In this document: positions 1 to 8,607 of the stretch, in pieces
Numbering within the stretch: position 1 is the stretch's first letter
Layout: each line of letters starts with the position of its first letter
NCBI GenBank assembly: GCA_018333785.1
Contig: JAGXSU010000109.1
Location: forward strand, 1-37,810
Direction: 5' to 3'
DNA from: Methylomicrobium sp.
GTDB taxonomy: Bacteria; Pseudomonadota; Gammaproteobacteria; Methylococcales; Methylomonadaceae
DNA length: 37,810 nt
Made by a program: the position numbers and the translations under genes
The notes under the pieces: model-generated
The model's input: the letters and a program-made list of their open reading frames with translations, nothing else
What the model was told of the DNA's origin: nothing
The model's database searches: none

Positions 1-526
1 CATCCATCTTTAAAATTCTCTGCTGGAAAAATAATCCTTGAATTTGGTGCTGTCCTGCAAAGCTTAAGAAACTTGAAATCGATAACGTCTCAATATTTTT
101 TGTACTACTGAGCACATAAAAAATGTCATTAAGCCTTTAAAGCTAGGTTTTAATTGAATAGTGTAGGATTTGATAGGTATCAGCATGCACAAATATTGCC
201 AAAAATATCACCTCACCCTTAAAGCTAAAGTAACCCTGTGATTTAAAAAGTAAAGACAGGCAAAAAAAAAGTCTGATGGGTTACGATAAAACCTTAAAGC
301 ATAGTAGACGCACCTTTTAAGTGCCGACTATTTCAAATTTCGCACCTAATGAAGCCATTATCCGCGTTTTGTGTCATTTTTACCGAAAAATAAACCAAAA
401 TACTGGTTGAAATCGGCTTATTAGCCGATAAAGGTTCTTGGCAAAAATCGCTTGAGAGAAGACGCTGACGAAATAAACCAGGCTTGTTAAAGCTGAGGCA
501 TATCACTCAGGCCCAACTCATCCAGA
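1..526. other. Intergenic region, no gene seen
   Basis: No convincing reading frame is visible on either strand. The stretch is AT-rich. It holds one clean inverted repeat, ATCGGCT at 412-418 and AGCCGAT at 423-429 with a 4-base loop. This lies about 100 bases past the stop of the small minus-strand gene at 527-694 and could end its transcript, although no T-run follows on the minus strand. Motifs resembling CTTAAAGC recur several times, but without regular spacing. Confidence 0.5.
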
Positions 527-694
527 TTAAAAGTCTATGCAGCGTCCTTTTTTTTCCCAATCGCCATACCGGGTTGGCTCCGGGCCATCACGGCCTCCGA
601 TTTCTTCAACATTATCAGTCTCAATCGTAGGGGTTGAGTCAGATAATGCCTCTGCTTCATTGATACTTTTCTCTTTTTCAGAGAGCTCTTTCAT
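527..694 (-). CDS. SDHAF4-like small protein (DUF1674), 55 aa
   Basis: This is a 55-residue reading frame. Its N-terminal half is acidic and variable. Its last ~25 residues carry the conserved DUF1674/SDHAF4 signature: EIGGRDGPEPTRYGDWE at residues 31-47, then KKGRCIDF at the C-terminus. In eukaryotes the family (Sdh8/SDHAF4) binds free flavinylated SdhA and helps assemble succinate dehydrogenase; the role of bacterial members is less well established and is inferred here. The start at 694 is supported by an AGGAG ribosome binding site about 7 bases upstream, and the frame ends in TAA at 527. No sdh genes are in the window, so the gene appears to stand alone. Reading it by hand shows no frameshift or internal stop. 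The family call rests on the C-terminal motif alone, but that motif is highly specific. Confidence 0.85.
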   Translation of the reverse strand: MKELSEKEKSINEAEALSDSTPTIETDNVEEIGGRDGPEPTRYGDWEKKGRCIDF

Positions 695-1294
695 ATTTAT
701 CTCCTGAATTTCGATTGTGAGGGCCTTAGCCCTAAACGACCACGACTATTTTACTCGGATCTGTCTCTAATAAGATGAGGAAATGCTTTATAAACTATTA
801 GCATCACCTTTCTATTCCGGAATCGTCTTGAACAAGCGCAGAGGATTAGCTTCTCTGTCACGATAAAGGTGCCCTCTTCAAGATCCATGTTACTAACGCG
901 GCCCGAATGAAGAACCCGGATGTATTTACACCTTTCGCACTTCAAATTTCGACAGTTCCTATGCAGGCAACGGGCTGTTCGGAAAAGGCTTAGCCTGCAT
1001 GGATATATTTTCGGCGTCCCTTGACGGGCACCCCGGTGCCGAACTTCGATCTACGATGGGAATTTCTATCCGCCTGAATGATATTAAATGCGTATTTCAA
1101 TTGAATGACAAGAAAATGAACTAACGGGAACAACGGCAAATAGTTGCCGCATGAATGGCGACATATTTTTGACAAAGGCCGGTCATCAGACCTAAAAATA
1201 CAGCTAATACATTGTTTATGAAATATATTCTATTTTATGGCACGTTACTCGCTTTAGACAAGACAAGTTAAAGTCCTAGAGCAAGGGGTCTATC
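695..1294. other. Intergenic region containing dispersed repeat copy A
   Basis: This 600-base gap separates the SDHAF4-like gene from the plus-strand diguanylate cyclase. Its middle (about 921-1060) is a repeat found again in inverted orientation at 12759-12917. Short minus-strand open frames here (751-945 and 990-1175) run into the repeat, have no recognisable domain and are not accepted as genes. The promoter of the cyclase should lie between 1061 and 1280, but I cannot place it convincingly. Confidence 0.5.
921..1060 (-). repeat. Dispersed palindromic repeat, copy A
   Basis: Read on the minus strand, this ~140-base stretch matches 12759-12917 on the plus strand. Shared blocks include CCCATCGTAG at one end, then TCGAAGTTCGGCAC, GGTGCCCGTCAA, GACGCCG, CCGAACA, CCCGTTGCCT and finally TTTGAAGTGCGAAAGGT. 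Inside this copy, ATGCAGGC (961-968) and GCCTGCAT (993-1000) form a perfect 8-base inverted repeat, and GGCACC/GGTGCC forms a second hairpin near 1028-1041. No transposase is present, so it looks like a small non-autonomous or REP-like element. Confidence 0.75.
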
Positions 1295-2179
1295 ATGTCC
1301 AACAAAGTCGCCAATTTAGCCTTAGTTAGCAACGTTACTTTTGAAGCTTCAAAAGCGGTAAATCTCCAACATTATGATCTCAGCAGCGCTTTACAAACGA
1401 GTCTCGAGTTTAATCAGTTGGTTACCATTTTCAGCGAAAAGATTCAAAGCCTAATCCCACACAGCGGCTTCGAATATGTCAACGACGAATTCGGCATTGC
1501 CATAAAGAACGGCATTATAACGCGCAATTCCTGTTCCTATGCGCTGAAAGTAGAAGAGCAACAGTTAGGCGAACTCAAATTTATGCGCCGTCAGAAATTT
1601 GATCCCAAGGAAATGGATTTATTGGAATCATTGCTGTGCTGCTTAATTTATCCACTCAAAAACGCAACACTCTACCATCAAGCCATCGACATGGCCTTCA
1701 ATGATCCGCTAACAAACACGCGTAATAGAACTTCATTTAATGAATGCCTGAAGAGAGAAATTCAATTGGCCCATCGCAATCATTTGGATTTAGCGGTCAT
1801 TTTTTTAGATATTGATCACTTTAAAAGAGTCAATGACATCTACGGCCATCAATGTGGGGATTCTGCGCTGGTAGCCGTTGCAAAATGGATAAAAGAGAGC
1901 ATTCGGGGTAGCGATATCCTTTATCGGTATGGCGGTGAAGAATTTGTCATTTTACTCAGTGATACCGACAAGGAAGGCGCCGCGTTATTAGCGGAGCGTA
2001 TTCGCAGCAATATAGAAAATCACACCTTGGCCTTTGACATGGAGACCTTAAAACTAACGGCAAGCTTAGGAATCAGTCATTTACGCACTGACGATCAAAC
2101 GGAACAACTTGTCAGCCGTGCTGATGACGCCATGTATACCGCAAAAAAACTTGGCAGAAACCGGGTAGTTATTCGTTGA
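1295..2179 (+). CDS. Diguanylate cyclase (GGDEF domain) with N-terminal sensor-like region
   Basis: This 294-residue soluble protein probably makes cyclic di-GMP from two GTP. The GGDEF domain spans about residues 132-294. DPLT at 137-140 opens it, the metal-binding stretch LDIDHFKRVND lies at 171-181, and the active-site loop is GGEEF at 213-217, which is the catalytically competent form. An RGSD at 204-207, five residues before the loop, fits the RxxD allosteric inhibitory site, so product feedback is likely. Residues ~20-125 resemble a degenerate GAF-type sensor, with no membrane segment or signal peptide. AAGGGG about 8 bases before the ATG supports the start. The gene is monocistronic and convergent with rluB. 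No EAL or HD-GYP partner is in the window, and the signal it senses cannot be told from sequence. Confidence 0.93.
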   Translation: MSNKVANLALVSNVTFEASKAVNLQHYDLSSALQTSLEFNQLVTIFSEKIQSLIPHSGFEYVNDEFGIAIKNGIITRNSCSYALKVEEQQLGELKFMRRQKFDPKEMDLLESLLCCLIYPLKNATLYHQAIDMAFNDPLTNTRNRTSFNECLKREIQLAHRNHLDLAVIFLDIDHFKRVNDIYGHQCGDSALVAVAKWIKESIRGSDILYRYGGEEFVILLSDTDKEGAALLAERIRSNIENHTLAFDMETLKLTASLGISHLRTDDQTEQLVSRADDAMYTAKKLGRNRVVIR

Positions 2180-2188
2180 TGATCAAAA

Positions 2189-2218
2189 ATCGCTTCACTG
2201 CCTGAATAGAGAAGCGAT
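2189..2218. terminator. Inverted repeat between convergent genes, possible terminator
   Basis: ATCGCTTC at 2189-2196 and GAAGCGAT at 2211-2218 form a perfect 8-base stem with a 14-base loop, directly between the stop of the diguanylate cyclase and the 3' end of rluB. There is no strong T-run on either side, so termination is only suggested by position. Confidence 0.35.
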
Positions 2219-2268
2219 AGATCAATAAATCATCCAGGAAACTCGAATTCAGAATGGGAACATCAACC

Positions 2269-3213
2269 TTAAAAACGGGTTTTACTTTTACCTTTTGACG
2301 TCACAATGGGTCTGTTTTCCTTTTTTCGTGTTTTATCGTAAGAGGTGCTTTGGTCAACAGCCCGCTCTTTAGCCAAGCCAACTGAATCAAGCAAGTCATT
2401 CAGCTCATCCATGGTCAGTTCATAAAACGAATGGGCTTTAAGTCCATCCGGCATTCCGATGGCGCCATACCGTATCCGAATCAACCGGCTCACCGTAACG
2501 TTTTGGGATTCCCACAAACGCCGAACCAAGCGGTTACGGCCTTCAGTCACCACTACGTGATACCACTTGTTGGCACCTTCGCCACCCTGAAATTTAATAT
2601 CGTTAAAACGAGCGATGCCGTCTTCCAACTCCACACCTTTTTTTAATTTTTCAAATACCGCTTCGTCAACATCACCCAGAATACGCACGGCATATTCGCG
2701 CTCCAATTCGGAGGATGGATGCATCAAGCGATTGGCCAATTCACCATTGTTTGTCACCAGCAGCAGCCCAGCCGTGTTGATGTCCAGGCGTCCGACAGCA
2801 ATCCAGCGCCCTGTGTGCAATTTAGGCAACTGTGTAAAAATAACCGGTCGACCTTCGGGATCGCGACGAGTGACTACTTCGCCGGTAGGCTTGTGGTAGA
2901 TTAAAATCCGGGTAGGTTGCTGGGCATATCGCTGCCAGTGAATGATACGTCCATTCAATTGCAGATGATCTCCGGGTTGCAGTTTATCCCCCTGCTTGAC
3001 AATCACACCATTGAGCATCAAACGGCCTTCATCGATCCATCGCTCAATTTCCCTTCTTGAACCCACGCCTCCGCGAGCCAGCACCTTGGAAATACGTTCG
3101 TCACCTGTCGGCAAATTAGCCGACGGCGCTTTCAAGGCCGGTTTTTGTTTCGACGGCTTCGGTCGACTCTTCGTTGTTTGGGTTTTGCTGTGGGTTGGTT
3201 TCTTGTTGTTCAC
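2269..3213 (-). CDS. rluB: 23S rRNA pseudouridine(2605) synthase RluB
   Basis: RluB converts a specific uridine of 23S rRNA (U2605 in E. coli numbering) to pseudouridine. The protein has 314 residues. A basic low-complexity tail occupies residues 1-37, an S4 RNA-binding domain follows at ~38-95 (ERISKVLARGGVGSRREIERWI), then the catalytic domain of the RsuA/RluB/E/F family. The signature GRLDINTAGLLLVTNNGELA at 141-160 places the catalytic aspartate at 144. The C-terminus is again Lys/Arg-rich, as usual for this subfamily. The start is GTG at 3213, preceded by a weak CAGG. It is needed because no in-frame ATG lies between it and the S4 domain. It makes the gene overlap the end of scpB by 98 bases in another frame. 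RluB after ScpA/ScpB is a common gammaproteobacterial order. Confidence 0.95.
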   Translation of the reverse strand: MNNKKPTHSKTQTTKSRPKPSKQKPALKAPSANLPTGDERISKVLARGGVGSRREIERWIDEGRLMLNGVIVKQGDKLQPGDHLQLNGRIIHWQRYAQQPTRILIYHKPTGEVVTRRDPEGRPVIFTQLPKLHTGRWIAVGRLDINTAGLLLVTNNGELANRLMHPSSELEREYAVRILGDVDEAVFEKLKKGVELEDGIARFNDIKFQGGEGANKWYHVVVTEGRNRLVRRLWESQNVTVSRLIRIRYGAIGMPDGLKAHSFYELTMDELNDLLDSVGLAKERAVDQSTSYDKTRKKENRPIVTSKGKSKTRF

Positions 3214-3772
3214 TGTTTACCTGTAAGACATGTTGATCGGGTTCTGCTAAAGCACTTAAATCCGCCATTTCCTGTAAGGTCGGCAATTCACTTAAAGCAG
3301 CTAAATTAAAATAATCCAAAAATTGTTTTGTGGTTCCGAATAAGGCGGGTCGGCCTGGAATTTCTTTATGGGCAACAACCCTAACCCACTCTCTTTCCAA
3401 TAGCGTTTTGATGATATTCGAACTGACTGCGACGCCACGGATATCTTCAATATCACCGCGCGTAACAGGTTGCCGGTAGGCAATAATCGCCAATGTTTCC
3501 AATAAAGCGCGTGAATATTTGGGCGGCTTTTCTTCAAATAAACGCCCTACCCAAGGTGAAACATCCGCCTTGACTTGAAAGCGATAGCCGCTAGCCACCT
3601 TTTTTAATTCAATCGCCCGATGGGCATAATCATCTATCAATTGTTCCACTGCCGACTGGATATCGTCTGCTTCCGGCTGTTCCAGCTCGGGAAAAATCTG
3701 CTGCAATTGTTTGACCGACATTGCCTTGTTTGAGGCAAACAATAACGCTTCGATGATGCGCTTTAACTCCAT
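3116..3772 (-). CDS. scpB: Segregation and condensation protein B
   Basis: ScpB is the winged-helix (kite) subunit of the SMC-ScpA-ScpB complex, or of an equivalent condensin, which compacts and separates chromosomes. The 218-residue protein has the typical N-terminus (MELKRIIEALLFASNKAMSV) and the conserved core around residues 75-150, including SRALLETLAIIAYRQPVTRGDIEDIRGV and a following GRPALFGTT. The last ~45 residues are a Gln/Asn/Glu-rich tail that is not conserved in the family. This tail is encoded by the stretch shared with the rluB start. The ATG at 3772 lies 10 bases after the stop of scpA, so the two are almost certainly cotranscribed. Confidence 0.95.
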   Translation of the reverse strand: MELKRIIEALLFASNKAMSVKQLQQIFPELEQPEADDIQSAVEQLIDDYAHRAIELKKVASGYRFQVKADVSPWVGRLFEEKPPKYSRALLETLAIIAYRQPVTRGDIEDIRGVAVSSNIIKTLLEREWVRVVAHKEIPGRPALFGTTKQFLDYFNLAALSELPTLQEMADLSALAEPDQHVLQVNSEQQETNPQQNPNNEESTEAVETKTGLESAVG

Positions 3773-3782
3773 AGAAATCTGA

Positions 3783-4607
3783 TTAAGGCTGAATTGAAAC
3801 TGCAGATCGTAATTTTATATGCACTGCATCAAAAGGCTCCGGTTGAATAATATCAATCAAACCTTCCTTGCTGAGCTCCAAAATGGCCAAAAACGAAACG
3901 ACAACACCGTGACGCCCTTCGAATCGGCCGAAAAGCTGCGTAAAAACAAGACTTTTCATATCTTTTAAACTATCCAGAATCGACGTCATCCGTTCTCTCA
4001 CCGAGAGTGGTTCTTTGACAATTTGATGGTGGCTCAATTGCTCTGCACGCTTCAAGACATCCTGAAAAGCCAGCAGCATTTCTTTTAAAGAGACATCCGG
4101 CAAAGGCTTGTTTACGGCGATCTGCGACGCATCCACGTCAATCTCGAACAAATCTCGCTCCATACGCGGTAACTGGTCAATCTCTTCGGACGCTTTTTTA
4201 ATGCACTCATACTCTTGCAGCTTGCGAATTAAAAAAGCCCTGGGATCATCTTCTTCATTGTCTTCTTCAGACTGCCGGGGCAAAAGCATCCGCGACTTTA
4301 TTTCTGCCAGAACAGCGGCCATAACGAGATATTCTGCAGCTAATTCAAGCTGAAGATTGCTCATCATGTCAATGTAAGTAATGTATTGCCGAGTAATTTG
4401 AGCAATGGGAATATTAAGAATATCCAGATTCTGCCGTCTGATCAAATACAGCAGCAAGTCCAGCGGACCTTCAAATGCATCGAGAAAAACTTGCAAGGCA
4501 TCAGGAGGAATGTATAAATCTTCAGGCCAATCGACAAAAGGCGCTCCGCCCACTGATGCCAGCAGATCGCTATGACCGGAAGAACTCAAAGAGTCGGCCT
4601 GCTCCAT
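3783..4607 (-). CDS. scpA: Segregation and condensation protein A
   Basis: ScpA is the kleisin subunit that bridges SMC heads and binds the ScpB dimer. The protein is about 274 residues. The family core DLYIPPDALQVFLDAFEGPLDLLLYLIRRQNLDILNIPIAQITRQYITYI begins near residue 31. The middle is acidic (EEDNEEDDP), as expected for a linker, and the C-terminal winged-helix segment (VVSFLAILELSKEGLIDIIQ) is present. An upstream in-frame TTG at 4619 would add four residues; I chose the ATG at 4607. Neither has a clear ribosome binding site. The gene sits between the M50 protease gene and scpB. Whether the organism uses SMC or MukB cannot be seen here, but possession of ScpA/ScpB argues for SMC. Confidence 0.93.
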   Translation of the reverse strand: MEQADSLSSSGHSDLLASVGGAPFVDWPEDLYIPPDALQVFLDAFEGPLDLLLYLIRRQNLDILNIPIAQITRQYITYIDMMSNLQLELAAEYLVMAAVLAEIKSRMLLPRQSEEDNEEDDPRAFLIRKLQEYECIKKASEEIDQLPRMERDLFEIDVDASQIAVNKPLPDVSLKEMLLAFQDVLKRAEQLSHHQIVKEPLSVRERMTSILDSLKDMKSLVFTQLFGRFEGRHGVVVSFLAILELSKEGLIDIIQPEPFDAVHIKLRSAVSIQP

Positions 4608-4671
4608 TACATCAAACAAAAGCGGTTGTTGGCATTTGAATAAGCATCAGAGTGTCGAACCAATGTATGCA

Positions 4672-5325
4672 TTACAACCCGGCCAAATCAAAAAATAACT
4701 TTTGGATAACAAACATCGGATAACCGAGCACCAGTTGCAAGACGCCGGTATACATCAACACAATAAGAATGATGAAGCCGTATCGCTCTAAACTGTTGTA
4801 ATACCAGGCCCACCGGTTCGGCAGCATGCCGGTCAAAATTCGGCTTCCGTCCAGCGGCGGTATCGGCAGCAGATTGAGTAAGGCCAATACCAGATTGATC
4901 GTGATGCCGGCTATCCCGGTGTAGATCAGGGGCAGCGACACAAAGTCCAGATTAAGCATGACACCCAGCCGTGCCAATAAAGCCCAGCCTGTCGCCATCA
5001 AAATATTCGAGACCGGACCTGCCAGGGCTACGATGGCCATATTTTGTTTAGGATTTTTAAAATTTCTGGCATCGACCGGAACCGGTTTTGCCCAACCGAA
5101 TATAAATCCTGTAAATGTCAGTAATAATATACCCGGGATTATGATCGTGCCCAGCCAGTCAATATGCTTGATAGGATTTAACGTCAAACGGCCTTGCAGA
5201 AAAGCCGTGTTATCCCCGTATTTCTTTGCCATCCAGCCATGAGCAACCTCATGCACGGTAATCGCAAAGACGACCGGCAACACCCAAACGACAAACCGTT
5301 GCACCATACTTAATTCGTTCATCAT
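4672..5325 (-). CDS. Site-2 protease-type membrane metallopeptidase (M50 family)
   Basis: This 217-residue polytopic membrane protein has the zinc-binding HEVAH motif at residues 25-29 in the first membrane segment. The third ligand motif, NLLPIPPLDG at 151-160, supplies the conserved Asp159. These are the hallmarks of the S2P-like M50 peptidases that cut within the membrane, here of the short form without PDZ or CBS domains. At least five hydrophobic segments are visible (about 10-28, 55-75, 95-120, 128-150 and 182-205). The substrate is unknown. The start could be either of two adjacent ATGs (5325 or 5322); an AGAAGAGAA stretch upstream serves both. The same protein is commonly found between YciO-type genes and scpA in Gammaproteobacteria, but no functional link is established. 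Confidence 0.92.
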   Translation of the reverse strand: MMNELSMVQRFVVWVLPVVFAITVHEVAHGWMAKKYGDNTAFLQGRLTLNPIKHIDWLGTIIIPGILLLTFTGFIFGWAKPVPVDARNFKNPKQNMAIVALAGPVSNILMATGWALLARLGVMLNLDFVSLPLIYTGIAGITINLVLALLNLLPIPPLDGSRILTGMLPNRWAWYYNSLERYGFIILIVLMYTGVLQLVLGYPMFVIQKLFFDLAGL

Positions 5326-5339
5326 AACGGTATTCTCTT

Positions 5340-5963
5340 CTATTTTTCCAACATGGGTGCCTGGCCTTTACCCTGCCTGATAATTTCGGCAGTCTGTCCT
5401 GAAAAGGAGATAATGGTCGTAGGTTCGTACTTGACAACACCACCATCGATAACCAGATCGACCTCATGCTCCAGTCGCTCCCTGATTTCATAAGGATCAA
5501 TCATCGCATCTTCTTCCCCCGGCAAGACCAGGGTCGAACTGAACAGGGGCTCATCAAGATTTTCAACTAACTGCCTTGCTATTGCATTATTGGGAATACG
5601 GATGCCTATGGTTTTTTTCTTGGGATGTTGCAAGCGGCGCGGCACTTCACGGGTGGCATCCAGAATAAAGGTAAAAGCCCCCGGCGTCAGCGCTTTGATT
5701 AGCCGGTGCGCATCATTGCTGATTTTCGCAAAGGTCGAAATTTGCGTCAGATCTTTACAGACCAATGTAAAGTTATGTTTATCATCTAACTGACGGATCC
5801 TGCGAATCCTGTCCAGTGCATGTTTATCGCCCATATGACAAGCTATTGCGTAGGATGAGTCAGTTGGATAAACGATGACCCCGCCGCTGTGAATAATATC
5901 GACCGCTCTCACAATCAAGCGTGCCTGGGGTGTTTCGGGATGTATTTGAAAAAACTGAGCCAT
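5340..5963 (-). CDS. yciO: YciO-type protein of the Sua5/YrdC/YciO family
   Basis: The 207-residue protein contains one Sua5/YrdC/YciO domain, the fold that makes threonylcarbamoyl-AMP from threonine, bicarbonate and ATP in TsaC/Sua5. Its opening (MAQFFQIHPETPQARLIVRAV), the block GGVIVYPTDSSYAIAC at 27-42, KHNFTLVCKDL and KKKTIGIRIPNNAIA match the YciO branch, whose E. coli member has 206 residues. YciO proteins share the active-site fold, but their role in t6A synthesis is weaker or unproven compared with TsaC, so the function is kept open. The gene lies directly after tsaB, a t6A-pathway gene, which makes a link to tRNA modification attractive. ATG at 5963; the gap to the M50 gene is 14 bases. 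Confidence 0.9.
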   Translation of the reverse strand: MAQFFQIHPETPQARLIVRAVDIIHSGGVIVYPTDSSYAIACHMGDKHALDRIRRIRQLDDKHNFTLVCKDLTQISTFAKISNDAHRLIKALTPGAFTFILDATREVPRRLQHPKKKTIGIRIPNNAIARQLVENLDEPLFSSTLVLPGEEDAMIDPYEIRERLEHEVDLVIDGGVVKYEPTTIISFSGQTAEIIRQGKGQAPMLEK

Positions 5964-6007
5964 GACGTTTTAATTTCGCCAATTCAAAAACACGGCATTA
6001 TACCTCA

Positions 6008-6691
6008 TTATCGCTCAGATTCTTTCTTTGCAACTTTGTCTCTGAGATAAACGGGCATCGCCTCTTCAACCGGAACGGCCTTTCCGGCAAGCATGCCCTG
6101 TACGCCCAACGAAGCCACTGCCGAAGCTCGCGGCAAACGATCCGCGTCAAAAGAAATAACACTTTGCGGTAATTTAGCCAGCAAGACCTCGGAATAAACG
6201 CGCCAGGCACTGCCCACTCCGACACCCTTTTGATGACAAGCGTCAGCCTGATCGGCGGGTATCACGCTTTCTTTACCTGACAATTGAGCAAAACCGTTTG
6301 CGTCACGCTGATAAACCGCCCAAAATATTTCGCTCAGCCGTGCATCCATGGCACTAAAAACCACCGATGCGTTAGTAGAGTCAAACGCATCTTGCGCTAA
6401 AGCAGCCAGCGTGGACACTGGCACAACCGGCAAGTCTGCGCCAAAGGCAATACCGTGAATGACACCGGTCGCAATCCTAACGCCTGTAAAAGACCCGGGG
6501 CCACAACCAAAGGCGATAGCATCCAATTGTTGTGGTCGTAAATCAGCCTCGGCCATCAGTGATTCGATCATTGGCAAAATGCGTTGTGTATGGATCCTGG
6601 GGGCCAATTCGAAGCGCTCACGGATTTCCCCATTAACCACCAAAGCTGCAGAACAGGCTTCAGTTGCCGTTTCAACTGCAAGTAATTTCAT
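6008..6691 (-). CDS. tsaB: tRNA threonylcarbamoyladenosine biosynthesis protein TsaB
   Basis: TsaB is the inactive ASKHA-fold paralogue that pairs with TsaD (and TsaE) to move threonylcarbamoyl onto A37 of ANN-decoding tRNAs in the cytoplasm. The 227 residues begin with the family opening MKLLAVETATEACSAAL. The conserved AFGCGPGSFTGVRIATGVIHGIA follows at about 60-82, then the VPVSTLAALAQ segment. Length matches the E. coli protein (231). The ATG overlaps the TGA of the upstream helicase gene in an ATGA arrangement, so translation is probably coupled. tsaD, tsaE and tsaC are not in the window. Confidence 0.95.
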   Translation of the reverse strand: MKLLAVETATEACSAALVVNGEIRERFELAPRIHTQRILPMIESLMAEADLRPQQLDAIAFGCGPGSFTGVRIATGVIHGIAFGADLPVVPVSTLAALAQDAFDSTNASVVFSAMDARLSEIFWAVYQRDANGFAQLSGKESVIPADQADACHQKGVGVGSAWRVYSEVLLAKLPQSVISFDADRLPRASAVASLGVQGMLAGKAVPVEEAMPVYLRDKVAKKESER

Positions 6692-8607
6692 CGCGTATTC
6701 TCATCTTGAAAAAAAGCTTTCACGTCTTCAATAGCCCGGGTCCGCCGCATTGGTGGCACGCTGTCGAGAAAAATCTGCCCATACGACCTTTTTAAAAGCC
6801 TGGGATCACATACCATCAGTACACCCTTGTCATCCACATCCCTAATCAGACGACCTATACCCTGACGTAATGCAATCGCTGCAGCAGGAATTTGGTGTTC
6901 GAAAAATGCATTGCGGCCTTGCCGTTCCATTGACGCCAGCCTGGCTTTTAGGACCGGATCGCCAGGAGCTGCAAACGGCAGTTTATCAATAATCACACAA
7001 GATAAGGCATCCCCCCTGACGTCGACACCCTCCCAAAAACTGGAAGTGCCCAATAAAACCGCATTACCGGCTTGTTTAAACGCCTCCAACAACAGCCCTT
7101 TTGGCCGCGTTCCCTGAACCAGTAACGGATAGGGGATTTTTCCTGCCAGCAGCTCCGCCGCCTGATTCAGCGCGCGGTAACTGGTAAACAGAAAAAAAGC
7201 TCTACCTTTACTGGCTTCCAGAACAGGCAAGGCAAATTCAACGATACGCTCCGTAAAATCGGGCGTGGAGGGCTGCGGTAATCCCTTGGGGTGATAAAAC
7301 AAGGATTGGTTGGCATAGTCAAACGGACTCTCCCAACGCTGACAGCTTGGCTCGGTCAGTCCGAGACTGCGGGAAAAATGATCGAATTTATTGGCGACAC
7401 TCAGCGTTGCAGAAGTAAAAACCCAGGTAGCAGGATGCAACTTCATGAAGGCGCGAAACTCAGAGGCAATATCCAGCGGCGTTCGGCTTAACGTGAAGGT
7501 TTTTTTATGCGTTTCATACCAGCGTATCCATTTTCCATCATGGTCCTGCATGATCAGCTTAAATTGCTCGCTCAACTCCTGCGCTCTTTTGAAACAGCCT
7601 TCCAGTGTCTTGGTTTTAACTGAGGCCAGCTCCAACTGATCCTGCAAAAATTTCAGTTTTTGACCTAGCACTGCCAGCGCCTCACAGATCGCCTGATTAT
7701 TCTCGATGTCCTGCCAATCTCCTTTTTTCAACTCCAGGCCAAATGACAATCGCGCCGCTTTAATCTGAAGATCCAGTTCTTCGCAAGCCATCCGTAAATC
7801 GGGCATATCGGTAGCATCTTTAAAATATTCAACCAACGCATCTTTAGCCAAATCATCTAATTGCCTGGCTCCGAATGAAATACCCAAAAAATTGGAGGCG
7901 GTATCGGCCAACTGATGCGCTTCGTCAATCACAACCAGTTCAGCATCGGGCAATAACTCGCCAAAACCTATTTCCCGTATCGACCAGTCAGCGCAAAGCA
8001 AATGATGATTGACCACCAGAATATCCGACTCTTGCGCCTTTTTTCTGGCTTTAACCAGAAAACACTGTTCATAGTCAGGGCAATCAACACCCAGGCAATT
8101 GTCTGCCGTCGACGTTGCTAAAGACCACACAGGATTAGCTTCACTCACATCCGGCATTTCTGCAATATCGCCAGATTGCGTACGTTTGGCCCATGACTGA
8201 ATTTTTGTCAATGCCGAAGCATCTTCCTTACTGAAACCCAGAGCCGAATTCAGTGAATTATCAAGCCTAAAAGTACAAAGATAATTGCTTCTTCCCTTTA
8301 ACAAGGCCGCGACAAAAGGCACTGTAACGGCCTGTCGAATCACAGGCAAGTCATTGAAAAACAACTGATCTTGCAGATTTTTCGTCCCGGTGGAAATGAT
8401 GGATTTTTTGCCCGATAAAATAGCAGGAATCAGATAAGCAAATGTTTTGCCGGTGCCGGTGCCGGCTTCAGCAATCAAGTCTTTCTTTAGGTCTATCGAT
8501 TCGGCAATGGCTAACGCCATTTCAATTTGCGCAGCACGAGGCTTATAGCCTTTAATGACTTTAGCCAGCGGCCCATCACTACCAAAAAATGTTTCCAGTT
8601 CGATCAC
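6688..8607 (-). CDS. yoaA: DinG/YoaA-family ATP-dependent DNA helicase (XPD-like, Fe-S)
   Basis: This superfamily 2 helicase unwinds DNA in repair or at stalled forks. The Walker A motif is AEAGTGTGKT near residue 47 and the DEAH box is in VVIDEAHQLAD. Four cysteines between them (NYLC, then C, C and C in DNCLGVDCPDYEQC) are placed as in XPD-type iron-sulfur helicases. Motif VI is present as ALRQGIGRLIRD. With the GTG start at 8607 the protein has 639 residues and an N-terminal spacing like E. coli YoaA (636), so YoaA is preferred to the longer DinG. A TTG at 8667 would add 20 residues without family resemblance. Neither start has a good ribosome binding site and no in-frame ATG is near. Its stop overlaps the tsaB start. 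Confidence 0.9.
   Translation of the reverse strand: MIELETFFGSDGPLAKVIKGYKPRAAQIEMALAIAESIDLKKDLIAEAGTGTGKTFAYLIPAILSGKKSIISTGTKNLQDQLFFNDLPVIRQAVTVPFVAALLKGRSNYLCTFRLDNSLNSALGFSKEDASALTKIQSWAKRTQSGDIAEMPDVSEANPVWSLATSTADNCLGVDCPDYEQCFLVKARKKAQESDILVVNHHLLCADWSIREIGFGELLPDAELVVIDEAHQLADTASNFLGISFGARQLDDLAKDALVEYFKDATDMPDLRMACEELDLQIKAARLSFGLELKKGDWQDIENNQAICEALAVLGQKLKFLQDQLELASVKTKTLEGCFKRAQELSEQFKLIMQDHDGKWIRWYETHKKTFTLSRTPLDIASEFRAFMKLHPATWVFTSATLSVANKFDHFSRSLGLTEPSCQRWESPFDYANQSLFYHPKGLPQPSTPDFTERIVEFALPVLEASKGRAFFLFTSYRALNQAAELLAGKIPYPLLVQGTRPKGLLLEAFKQAGNAVLLGTSSFWEGVDVRGDALSCVIIDKLPFAAPGDPVLKARLASMERQGRNAFFEHQIPAAAIALRQGIGRLIRDVDDKGVLMVCDPRLLKRSYGQIFLDSVPPMRRTRAIEDVKAFFQDENTR

Noticed and set aside
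751-945. 64-codon minus-strand open frame
   Set aside because: It begins inside dispersed repeat copy A, has no recognisable domain and no clear ribosome binding site.
990-1175. 61-codon minus-strand open frame
   Set aside because: Its C-terminal half is translated repeat sequence; no family resemblance.
5340-5963. Calling this gene tsaC (L-threonylcarbamoyladenylate synthase proper)
   Set aside because: Opening and length match the YciO branch more closely than TsaC/YrdC; the activity is not certain.
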